Of a stretch of 64,000 nucleotides of DNA, positions 11,741 through 21,995 are shown one piece after another. This stretch comes from Lamellibrachia columna. Its lineage: Eukaryota > Annelida > Polychaeta > Sabellida > Siboglinidae. The position numbers and the translations under genes were made by a program. Location of the stretch: positions 33,729,602 through 33,793,601 of the forward strand of contig OY759263.1 in the NCBI GenBank assembly GCA_963662155.1. The letters are read 5' to 3'. Each line of letters starts with the position of its first letter. Within the stretch, counting starts at the first letter, position 1. The notes beneath the pieces were generated by a model. It was given only the letters and a program-made list of their open reading frames with translations. It made no database searches and was not told the DNA's origin.

Positions 11741-11911
11741 CAAAGGTGCATGTTAGAAAGACAAATGTTCAGGTGATGGCGAAATGTTTTTATATTTCCT
11801 GTGAACTAATGCTAACACTAGTAACAGGGGGCGAGTTAGTGCGGCAACCAAGAAAGCCCTGGTTCCAACGTTTGTTTCAACTCTGAGAACAAAAAGTAGA
11901 TCAAAACAAGA

Positions 11912-13281
11912 TGATCAACACTGCATAGGCATTTTTGTAGGAGTGAGCAGTGAATCAACACTGCATAGGCTTTCTTGCGGGAGTGAGCAGTGAATCAACA
12001 CTGCATAGGCTTTCTTGCGGGAGTGAGCAGTGAATCAACACTGCATAGGCTTTCTTGCGGGAGTGAGCAGTGAATCAACACTGCATAGGCTTTCTTGCGG
12101 GAGTGAGCAGTGAATCAACACTGTATAGGCTTTCTTGCGGGAGTGAGCAGTGAATCAACACTGTATAGGCTTTCTTGCGGGAGTGAGCAGTGAATCAACA
12201 CTGTATAGACTTTCTTGCGGGAGTGAGCAGTGAATCAACACTGCATAGGCTTTCTTGCGGGAGTGAGCAGTGAATCAACACTGTATAGGCTTTCTTGCGG
12301 GAGTGAGCAGTGAATCACCACTGCATAGGCTTTCTTGCGGGAGTGAACAGTGAATCAACACTGCACTGCATAGGCTTTCTTGCGGGAGTGAGCAGTGAAT
12401 CAACACTGCATAGGCTTTCTTGCGGGAGTGAACAGTGAATCAACACTGCACTGCATAGGCTTTCTTGCGGGAGTGAGCAGTGAATCAACACTGTATAGGC
12501 TTTCTTGCGGGAGTGAGCAGTGAATCAACACTGCATAGGCTTTCTTGCAGGAGTGAGCAGTGAATCAACACTGCACTGCATAGGCTTTCTTGCGGGAGTG
12601 AACAGTGAATCAACACTGCACTGCATAGGCTTTCTTGTGGGAGTGAGCAGTGAATCAACACTGCATAGGCTTTCTTGCGGGAGTGAGCAGTGAATCAACA
12701 CTGCACTGCATAGGCTTTCTTGCGGGAGTGAACAGTGAATCAACACTGCATAGGCTTTCTTGCGGGAGTGAGCAGTGAATCAACACTGCATAGGCTTTCT
12801 TGCAGGAGTGAGCAGTGAATCAACACTGCACTGCATAGGCTTTCTTGCGGGAGTGAACAGTGAATCAACACTGCATAGGCTTTCTTGCGGGAGTGAACAG
12901 TGAATCAACACTGCACTGCATAGGCTTTCTTGCGGGAGTGAACAGTGAATCAACACTGCACTGCATAGGCTTTTTTGCGGGAGTGAGCAGTGAATCAACA
13001 CTGCATAGGCTTTCTTGCGGGAGTGAACAGTGAATCAACACTGCATAGGCTTTCTTGCAGGAGTGAGCAGTGAATCAACACTGCACTGCATAGGCTTTCT
13101 TGCAGGAGTGAACAGTGAATCAACACTGCACTGCATAGGCTTTCTTGCGGGAGTGAGCAGTGAATCAACACTGCATAGGCTTTCTTGCGGGAGTGAACAG
13201 TGAATCAACACTGCATAGGCTTTCTTGCAGGAGTGAGCAGTGAATCAACACTGCATAGGCTTTCTTGCAGGAGTGAGCAGC
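11912..13281. repeat. Minisatellite, mixed 40- and 45-bp units, about 33 copies
   Basis: Unit begins TGAATCAACACTGCATAGGC and continues TTTCTTGCGGGAGTGAGCAG. The first ~430 bp contain only 40-bp units. From about 12341 onward roughly ten units carry an extra CTGCA (CACTGCACTGCATAGG), giving 45 bp, and GAGTGAACAG alternates with GAGTGAGCAG. This is a compound, partly higher-order array. Confidence 0.96.
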
Positions 13282-13664
13282 GACGCAGTTTTGGTTGATG
13301 CTAACTAGTTGTTGACATCCACTCGAATAAAAATAGAGGTGATATTATGCTCAACCAGCACGAAGAGATACGATCTAGACACAGATCAAAGAACAACTGC
13401 AGACTACCCCTAAGGAAGGCTGCTTCACAGCAGGGCCTGGGGCAACAGTGACTGCAGTCTACAGGTAGTCACTTACAGACAGCAGTCAGTGGTGGACAGT
13501 CGATCACAGGAAAGGAGTTGTTTTTGCAGGTACGTCTTCCATGCACGCACAGCCTACTGAAGTTTAGTACTGGGTAGAGTAAAACCATTCCCAGCTGTTC
13601 AGTCTATATCAGACTCGGGTTTTGAAGTCCTGCCTACTTAATGTGGTTAACACACTGTCCATAA
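13282..13664. other. No gene recognised
   Basis: Unique sequence following the array; nothing supported. Confidence 0.4.
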
Positions 13665-13790
13665 AAGAGGTGGCACTAGTGTAGGGGTTAGATCCCAGCC
13701 GTGGATTGGGTTCAATTCTCACCCTGTACCACCGTGGGATGTCTGGGAAATTTACTTCAGTGCACATTTCTTCAATTACCTCAGCTTTAG
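13665..13790 (+). mobile_element. SINE-like element with tRNA-like promoter boxes
   Basis: GTGGCACTAGTGTAGGGGTT resembles an A box and GGGTTCAATTCTCACC a B box, spaced about 45 bp apart. The downstream body (ATGTCTGGGAAATTTACTTC) does not match families A or B, so this may be a third SINE family. Confidence 0.5.
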
Positions 13791-14254
13791 AAATGAGTAT
13801 TTCACTCTTGCTATCACGAACTGTATGTGAAATTTACTTGGTAAATTACATTTCCCATGGACACGTCACACTGCATGGTGGTTAAGTTGGCTTTGTCTCT
13901 TAGATGTTGAGACTATTCTTGAAAGTACCCAGTGTGTTACAAGAAATAACACTTTGAGGTAAAGAATTCAAGTATTTTACTAAAGTTCAGAAGAAACAAT
14001 TTCCAAATGGGTGGCCAGGTGAGGATTTAGAAGTAATATTACAGAGGGCTATGATAGACTTCGCAACTGTAAAATATTTTCTCCAACTCGGTCGGTCGGT
14101 CGGGCATTTTACAAATATAAACTTCCAAGAAACTTTGTCAACTATCTAGTACTTACATTTTGTCATTATGGTTGTTATATAATGTCAGTACAATGTAACC
14201 AGCTTCTGCATAGCAAAAGCAGTAAAATATAGTATTTGCAAATTAGAATCTGAA
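13791..14254. other. No gene recognised
   Basis: Unique AT-rich sequence. A GGTC tetranucleotide repeat (CTCGGTCGGTCGGTCGG) lies at about 14088-14104. Confidence 0.45.
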
Positions 14255-14440
14255 CAGTCTTTTTGGTCAAGGGAACCAGGGTTAGAAACCGCCTATAGCC
14301 GTTTCTAAACTTGGGCAATTCTGTTTACCTCACATTGCCTGTGTCTTTCGGAAGAGACACTAAAAGCCGTTGATCCCTTCGACCTGGTGTATATATCAGC
14401 GGAAGTAAAAGATCCCACAAAGGGAAATGGAAAAAACTCT
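14255..14440 (+). mobile_element. tRNA-derived SINE, family B
   Basis: The B-box remnant ACCAGGGTTAGAAACC is followed by the family B body: GGGCAATTCTGTTTACCTCA, TGCCTGTGTCTTTCGGAAGA, CACTAAAAGCCGTTGATCCC, TCGACCTGGTGTATATATCAG, less its last base, then AAAAGATCCC. The same body is seen at 60690 and, in part, 53105. The head is truncated. Confidence 0.7.
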
Positions 14441-14891
14441 TAAATAAACCCTCAGTGCAATATCCAAGTAGGATTTTGCTGAGTAATTATCCAGAGTATG
14501 CTATGAAAATGCTAAGAAATGCTATATTAAGTATCGGTCAAATAGAGCAAAGTGACTTGGGTCAATGCCCAAAAGATATCTAAAATAACCATCAAACAAG
14601 TGCCTGAACCCTGTTGCCACGAGTAATTAGACTAATTGGCAATAGATTGTGTGGACCCAGATCTTTAATTAGTCTAATTCATTAATTTAACTGACTACAT
14701 GGTGTGTGGCCCTTTCTGCCATAGAATGTGCATAGGAATCTTTGACCATACAAAAAAAACAAAACAAGAAGCTTAAAGAAGTTCTGCCCATGTAAACATT
14801 GACCGAGACCAGGATGACAAGCGGTGTGACTGAAGCCAGGAGTTTAAATGGCTGGTGTAGTTGTGGACAGTTCCTTCGAAATTCCAATGTG
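14441..14891. other. No gene recognised
   Basis: Unique sequence with no supported feature. A weak inverted pairing ATTAGTCTAATT / ATTAGACTAATT occurs around 14625-14680. Confidence 0.4.
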
Positions 14892-15156
14892 CAACAGGTT
14901 GGTATTCCAACATTGTATTCCGCATACAAACAGCAACAGCTTGGTATTCCAACATTGTATTCCGCATACAAACAGCAACAGCCTGGTATTCCAACATTGT
15001 ATTCCGCATGCAAACAGCAACAGGTTAGTATTCCAATATTGTATTCCACGTGCAAACATTGTATTCCGCATGCAATCAGCAACAGGTTAGTATTCCAATA
15101 TTGTATTCCACGTGCAAACATTGTATTCTGCATGCAATCAGCAACAGGTTAGTATT
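14892..15156. repeat. Minisatellite, about 42-bp unit, about 6 copies
   Basis: Units begin TTGGTATTCCAACATTGTAT and end CAAACAGCAACAGC. The first three copies are regular. The later ones have an internal duplication of the TTGTATTCC...GCAAAC half, with CACGTG replacing CGCATG. Open frames on both strands are repeat artefacts. Confidence 0.9.
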
Positions 15157-15984
15157 ATAACACTGTACTCCTTATTGTATTTAACATTTGGAATATGTTG
15201 TTTGTGTCCAGATATTCAGACAAAAATAGTTCAATATAGCATCAACATTGTACAATAAAACACCACTTCAACATTGTTTGTTTAGATTAAACATATTTAT
15301 GTTAATTGTATTTCATCAACAGCTTCATAGGAGTAGTTATACAGAAGTGATAAAATCTAAACTTTGTCTGTATAACATAACATCAATAGAGAAGAGGAAT
15401 GTATTGGAACAACGCCAAAGATTATACACTACTTCCATCACTGGATTTCTGTGGTTGCTTTCTTGATTTCTCCACCCACAAAACTATGTTCCACTTTGTG
15501 TACGTGACCAATCCCACAAGATTCCCACACCCCAGATATCATACCATCTGCCCTTTTTGTTTCATCCATCAGGGAGTTTTCCGAGAGATGTCAGGGAGAT
15601 GGTGAGAATTGCACCACTCGGTAAAGAAAGACCATGAAGAATTTATTTCTAGTTCACATGGAAAAAACAGGGTCTTTCCACCCGCGAAAATTTTTTGTGG
15701 CATTATCTGTTCAGGAATTTAACATAAGTAATTAGTAAATTTACAATAACATCAATATCAAGACAGTATATCAAGATAATTCATGATACTTTATCAGCAA
15801 AATATTTGTCCTGAATGATAAGTTAATCTGACATGCTGGAAAACAATTCAGAATTTTAATTGTAACACTGTAAAGTACATTATTAATAATATATAATAAT
15901 AATAGAAACACTGCTATAGCACCCGATCAATTGAGATTGCAAGCAGGCACTTTACATACATGGTAATTATAACTTAAAATTATA
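15157..15984. other. No gene recognised
   Basis: AT-rich non-coding sequence with ATT/AAT simple runs near 15880-15905. Confidence 0.45.
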
Positions 15985-16080
15985 TTGAACGAATGAATGA
16001 ATCTTTATTTTTTTAACAACAAAAATAGACAAACGTAATAGAACATTTCATAACTACAAATTGTCAGAATTTAGTTTTTA
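15985..16080 (-). repeat. Interspersed repeat R3, copy 1 (probable LINE 3' end)
   Basis: About 75 bp match 25112-25195 at roughly 80%: AATCTTTATTTT...AACAAC...TAGACAAACGTAA...ACATTTCATAAC. On the minus strand this reads as a sequence ending AATAAAGATTCATTC, like the 3' tail of a LINE or a processed transcript. Confidence 0.5.
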
Positions 16081-17530
16081 ATATTAAAACCACAAAAACA
16101 ATAATTACCTGGTACTCTAAAATGTAGTCCATGAAAAAATTACATAAATAGTCCTACCATAAATAATATGTAATAAAACAAACTTTGTGTTATATGTAAT
16201 AGAAATTGTGATATATGTGTATACATAGAAAGCATTATTATTAAAAGGACAATGGTAATAATAAAAAGACAAACAAACTTATTATTTGACAGTTGTTCCT
16301 TTCAAGAAACTGATTCTCTCTCCGACTGAATGTCTCGGCTGGACTTTGCTACGGAAACAAATTGATGTTATTATTGAATGACTAACAAGCATTCATTGCA
16401 TCATGGCCAGCATGTTAAATCAGGTGGCCTACGATGTGGAACAATCCAATTAAGTTAGGAATTTCCAAGAAATACTTTTTCCTGATTTTGCATTCCTGGT
16501 GCTGCTGCTGGCCTTGTTTACAATTCCACACAGCTGTACATCTGGACTGGATTATTCCTAACACGGTCCACTGAAGTGTTTCTCCACATTGTTTCTAGGA
16601 ATGGAACATGGTATAAGGCCCGCTTAGAATTCACACCGATGGCAATACGAGACACTATTTTAGTTGACTAGGTGCTGCATAGAATATTATGTTATGAAAT
16701 ATTTCTCAACCAACCTTAAATTTTTGGTTGGATGGTGGTCTATTACACTATCAGTTTTACTTCTTGAAAATAAGTCGTTTCTGGTAACTAGTGGTTGATA
16801 ACACTGTTAACCTTACATTGATGAAGACAAAGTTGATATATAATTTAAACTACACATAATATATTAATTAATAAATAATAATTAATTTTTTCTATTATTT
16901 TCATAATTTATTCATCAGAACACATTGGTTTAGGCAAGACAACAACATTATTAGGAAATTGAGAATTATTAGTCATACTGGTTAATGGGACAATATCTCA
17001 GAGATACACCAACATTTTGTATTTGATCTGAAAGAGCAGAAACTAAAATACATGTAAAGTTCCTTAGGGGAGATTTAATAAATTTCAGTTAACAAAATTA
17101 ACAGGAGTCAAGTGCATGAAGGTCTTTCATGGGTTTCTTTTCAAGTAAACAATTCTGGGTAAACATCCTAAATATGCCAGTTTCCTTGTTCAGTTGACAT
17201 GACTGACAGCCATGCATCACGTTAGCCCCAAAACAGGTGACAAACTAGTTTCACTGTCTAAAAAATTTGTTTGCCGCTACTACATTCTAAATAGGCACAT
17301 TCTGTAACTGGTGGCTGTCTGGTGTACACACGGACTTGAATCTGTGATATTGTAAAATTAATGTAAAGCTAATATGAAAATAATGTAAACCAGATACACT
17401 TGTATGGAAAACTTTTTACAGTGTTTATTTTATGGTCATCACATAACACAACCTTTTCAATGATTTCTGTCAATAATTGGTTGGTTCGTCTGTATGTAAA
17501 ACAGGTGATAAAAAATGATGGCATTTATAG
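16081..17530. other. No gene recognised
   Basis: AT-rich sequence, including a nearly pure A/T stretch at about 16845-16915. No coding or repeat call supported. Confidence 0.45.
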
Positions 17531-17815
17531 CATTGTTTACTGTCAGGGGCATGTATTGTGCTATTGTTTACTGTCAGGGGCATGTATTGTGCTATTGTTT
17601 ACTGTCAGGGGCATGTATTGTGCTATTGTTTACTGTCAGGGGCATGTATTGTGCTATTGTTTACTGTCAGGGGCATGTATTGTGCTATTGTTTACTGTCA
17701 GGGGCATGTATTGTGCTATTGTTTACTGTCAGGGGCATGTATTGTGCTATTGTTTACTGTCAGGGGCATGTATTGTGCTATTGTTTACTGTTAGGGGCAT
17801 GTATTGTGCTATTGT
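17531..17815. repeat. Minisatellite, 31-bp unit, about 9 copies
   Basis: Very homogeneous tandem of CATTGTTTACTGTCAGGGGC followed by ATGTATTGTGC (first base T in later units). Only the last copy has a substitution (TTAGGGG). Open frames in three plus-strand frames (period 31 residues) are artefacts. Confidence 0.96.
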
Positions 17816-18933
17816 TCTTTTAATAAACCAACTGTGCACATTATGTCAACTATCACTCAGTACAGATTAGAACATCAACGATCCTAGTTCGTGATGGGCT
17901 AAGTCATTTAAAGAGGGAAGTTTTAAAGCCCCATTTGTCTCATAACAAAAAGGTGAAGTTTATATCATGTGTGTGCATGTCAGCCTGCTTGAATATCAGC
18001 CTGCTTGCATGTCAGCCTGCTAGCATGCATTTGTGGTATAAAATCAAATGTACAGTAATTATAAACTCCAGCTACAATATGAAATATGTTGCCAACTCAG
18101 TGCATGGAACCATGGGAAGGTGGCTACGTGGTCATCTCTGGGGTTCAAATGTAAATGCCCCAGCATAGGATCAATCATGTACAAAGTCATGTCAGTCCAT
18201 GGAATTGTAAATTTTTTTTACTCAAGTAGACAATCCTAAATTTGTCACTGCTAAATTAACCTGCTGTGGCATTTAAGTGGAATTAGACCAGGCGCTACAA
18301 TCAATCATCGCCCCCACCCCCTAGTAAGGTCCAAGACACCCCAGCCCCTCACCCACAGTCTGATCCCGCATTCCACACCTATCAACAGTAGCCCGGATGA
18401 CTCCCACCTCCCCCAGCAACGATTCGACTTAGATCTACCACAATGATCCCTCCCTTGCAACCGCCCCTCCCACACCAGGTAGGTGTTGACAGCCAGCCCC
18501 CTCTGGTGAGCAATAGCATCACCTCGAGCAACCAGTAAGTTACAACTCAGTCATGCCAAGAAACTTTGACTGGGTAGGTATGGTGTTCTCTGCTGGGGAT
18601 GGGTACAGGAACATGTGGAGCGATACCCCACTGGGGTGAATCTGTTCATACGTAAGGTGATTGTATTTCTCGAACTGGATGACTTGCAGTGGTTGTTTCT
18701 TCACAGTTTCATCGATGAAAGTCATCATAAAATGTGCTTAATTCTAACCACTGCAGAAGATGTGCACCACAGTGTATGTTTTGTAGTGTTTCTTGTATAC
18801 ACCTGTGATCTGGCTGTAGGTGGATCATGTAGGGGATCATGTAGGGGATCATGTAGGGTCACAGCCACTGGTACACATCATCTATGAGCGTTCTGTCTGT
18901 GTTCATGTGGTTTCACATTTCATTGTTGCTTTA
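17816..18933. other. No gene recognised; C-rich tract and a 12-bp triplet
   Basis: At about 18305-18490 the plus strand is strikingly C-rich (CGCCCCCACCCCC, CCCCAGCCCCTCACCC). Near 18825-18857 the 12-mer GGATCATGTAGG occurs three times in tandem. The TCAGCCTGCTTG motif occurs three times at about 17980-18020. No gene supported. Confidence 0.5.
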
Positions 18934-19272
18934 TTCATTAATATTTTGTTGTTATTTTTTTGTTTTCATTAACATTCTGTTGTTATTTTTGTTAATATTT
19001 TGTTGGTTTCATTAATATTTTGTTATTTTGTGGGTTTCATTAATATTTTGTTGGTTTCATTAATATTTTGTTGTTATTTTGTGAGTTTCATTAATAATTT
19101 GTTGTTATTTTGTGGGTTTCATTAATATTTTTTTTTTATTTTGTGGGTCTCATTAATACTTTGTTGTTATTTTGTTGGTTTCATTAATATTTTGTTTTTA
19201 TTTTGTGGGTTTCATTAATATTTTGTTTTTGGTTTCATTAATATTTTTTTTTTATTTTGTGGGTTTCATTAA
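18934..19272. repeat. Minisatellite, about 31-bp unit, left part (interrupted)
   Basis: Imperfect tandem of GTTTCATTAATATTTTGTTG + TTATTTTGTGG with variable T-run length and some half units. It is continuous in sequence with the array resuming at 20230. The element in 19273-20229 splits it. Confidence 0.93.
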
Positions 19273-20229
19273 CCTGATGCACTCTGAACACCGAAATTTC
19301 GGTGTTGGGATGTAGTGTTCATATTGATCGCAATGTGGCGCCACGCTCGTTCGCTTTGGTTATGCTGTTGGTGCCCGGATGAAAACAACACATGTGCGGA
19401 CGTTTTGAGCCGTTTCTCGAATCGATCCGTCAATTATTAGTATTTTTGCGAATTTTTTGAAAGTGACCGATATTTTGTCAACGTTTTACGATTCATAGTT
19501 ATGAAGACTATGAGCGGGCATTGCATCTGTTGGGTTTTACATCCGATAATTCGGATGTAAATGACATTAGTAGCGGCCAAGACAACAACATCGATGTGTC
19601 AATGATGTGTTTTTACTGTATTCATTGTCTTTTGACGTAACATTTGACTCACATTTGCAGAATTACTGCATTTATATTCCTTGAATTTTTCTTTTCCATC
19701 AGTTATTATACTACAATACATGGTGTGCTCTGATATATATGTCAATAGATTACATGTACCTATGAAACATTCATTATTATGCATTTTGTGAACAGTTTTG
19801 TGTGCTTTATATGTATATATGCGATCAACCAAAATCATAGTACTTGCATGCTAATTTTAATATTTCACAGGTAAATGCAGATATTATTATAATTTCTCTT
19901 GCTGCTCATAGAGGACATGTAAGCCTACCTTGCAGTACCAAAATTGCCTCATTTTGTGCTTTATTGTGTCCATGTGTGACGAAATAAAACTAGATTTTGC
20001 ATTTAATTTTTCATTTTGCGATTGTTTACATATGCTAATTATATGCTAATTAGCCACAGTTAATCATAACATTGATAGTGTTATTACCATTGGTAAGATA
20101 AATATTCTGTGATTCAGAATATGTATATATTGTAAGGGTTTTGATGAAGACTTTACGTCTTACAGTGCATTTCATAATCCCATGGGTTGAAACAAAATCA
20201 ACTCCTCCAGAAATTCAGGGCTTATCAGG
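19273..20229. mobile_element. PiggyBac-like element, 957 bp, non-autonomous
   Basis: The element is bounded by TTAA at both ends (19269-19272 and 20230-20233), the target duplication typical of the piggyBac superfamily. It has related termini: left CCTGATGCACTCTGAA, right (reverse complement) CCTGATAAGCCCTGAA. Removing it plus one TTAA restores a normal unit of the surrounding 31-bp array. Subterminal palindromes are seen: CACCGAAATTTCGGTG and TTTACATCCGATAATTCGGA with its matching TGTAAA. A short acidic frame around 19500-19610 (YERALHLLGFTSDNSDVND) resembles the N-terminus of piggyBac-type transposases and then stops. I infer an internally deleted derivative. Confidence 0.8.
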
Positions 20230-20574
20230 TTAATACTTTGTTGTTATTTTGTTGGTTTCATTAATATTTTGTTTTTATTTTGTGGGTTTCATTAATATTT
20301 TTTTTTGGGTTTCATTAATATTTTGTTGTTATTTTGTTGGTTTCATTAATATTTTGTTGTTATTTTGTGGGTTTCATTAATATTTTGTTGTTATTTTGTT
20401 GGTTTCATTAATATTTTGTTGTTATTTTATGCGTTTCATTAATATTTTGTTGTTATTTTGAGGGTTTCTTTAATATTTTGCTGTTATTTTGTGGGTTTCA
20501 TTAATATTTTGTTGTTATTTTGTGGGTTTCATTAATATTTTGTTGTTATTTTGTGGGTTTCATTAATATTTTGT
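20230..20574. repeat. Minisatellite, about 31-bp unit, right part
   Basis: Continuation of the array at 18934 with the same GTTTCATTAATATTTTGTTG core. It begins exactly at the second TTAA of the inserted element. Confidence 0.93.
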
Positions 20575-21908
20575 AGCTGCATCATTGTTTTAATTAATAT
20601 TCCACTGCTGCATTTCATTCAAATTTTGTCATAGTTCTTATTAACTTTCTGCCACTTACATTCATTCAAGTTATTCATTCACCAGAGCTGCTCCTAACAC
20701 ATCCTTCAGTAATTCCTAATCCCACTACACAATGTTCTATTAAACTATCTAAGTTATGTTTCTGCTATAAATATCTATTGACAACTGCAACATGCACACC
20801 ATAAGCGATGGTATCACACATGTTGTCTCAATGACAGTGCCGTGTTTACAGAGAGACAGCCACCAGTCAGCAGCAGGGATGGCAACTGACCCGGATCGCC
20901 CTGTCAGCTGAGTCAATGTGTCCCAGTACCACCTGTACCCCGCTGTCAGTCAGGGCTGCACTGTGGCTCCACCCCCTACACAAGCACACCCATGCACAGG
21001 TGGCAGACATCTAGTACCACAGACAATCTCATGGCTGCTTGGATCCTTGCACAGCAGTCCAAATTTCTATCCAACTCCAGTTGATACCATTCGATGGATG
21101 AAAATGGCACTGATAAAAATGTCGCCAAACGAACGCTAACGATCCGGCAAGACACCAAGACACCAAGATGGACCTAGTCATGGGCCTGATTGAACACTGT
21201 GGGGGAAGATGGATGTGTCTAGCCAGAGATGACAAGGGATAAACTCGTGACATAAAAGATGGGAAGCACATGCAAGAAGGACTGGAAGGAATGACATGGT
21301 ATGTCACCACCGCAAGATGACAATGTGACAACGGTAAGTCTACTGCAAATCTTCCTCTTCAGGCACATTTGTAACGAGATAACTTCCCTCCTTGATACCC
21401 CTCCCCTCTTCCCCCCGAAATTGTGTACCTTAAAATGTAGTAGTGCCTCTTCGAAAATAGGTTAGTGCTTATCGGCTGTGATCTTACTGATGCATCTCCC
21501 AGCACTTCTGTGTTCCAGTCACAATATCAGACATATGTTAAAATCATGAAAAATGTATGTGTAACCTGCAAACTAAAAACAAAAATAAAACATTTTTCAT
21601 AATGACATAATGTATATTTCCATGTACCTTTATGTGTCCAACAAACATGTTATGCTTTATACTGCACAATTTTGTTACTTCAAAGTTGGAGGGATCTGGG
21701 AAACACAGAGTGATATTATCCATGTGTCCAAGGCAATGAATCATGGCAGGACCGGGCTCATGGTTTAGGTTATGATGGGCATTCGAGTTCTCAAAGTTCA
21801 AATTAACAAATTTATAATCTATCTAGTCAAGAAAGAATTCAGATTTGAATTTTTTTAGACCTTTGTGGTTTGCCTATTGGAAGGCATTATTATTCTAAAT
21901 GTTTCACA
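20575..21908. other. No gene recognised
   Basis: Mixed-composition sequence without a supported gene. TTTTTTTAGACC...GTTTCACAGGACTGG at about 21850-21915 has the shape of a 3' splice site just before the membrane-protein frame. It could mark an upstream intron of that gene. Confidence 0.4.
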
Positions 21909-21995
21909 GGACTGGAAAACAATGTATCCAAACATCTAAATGTGTTGCAGAAACCTGGCCAATCACACAACTGACGAGGTCTGCTACACATAAAG

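Noticed and set aside
11912..13281. CRISPR-like regularity
   Set aside because: Units are contiguous with no unique spacers, in an animal genome; plain minisatellite.
17400..17870. 156-codon frame with FTVRGMYCAIVYCQGHV repeats
   Set aside because: 31-bp array read in all three plus frames; not coding.
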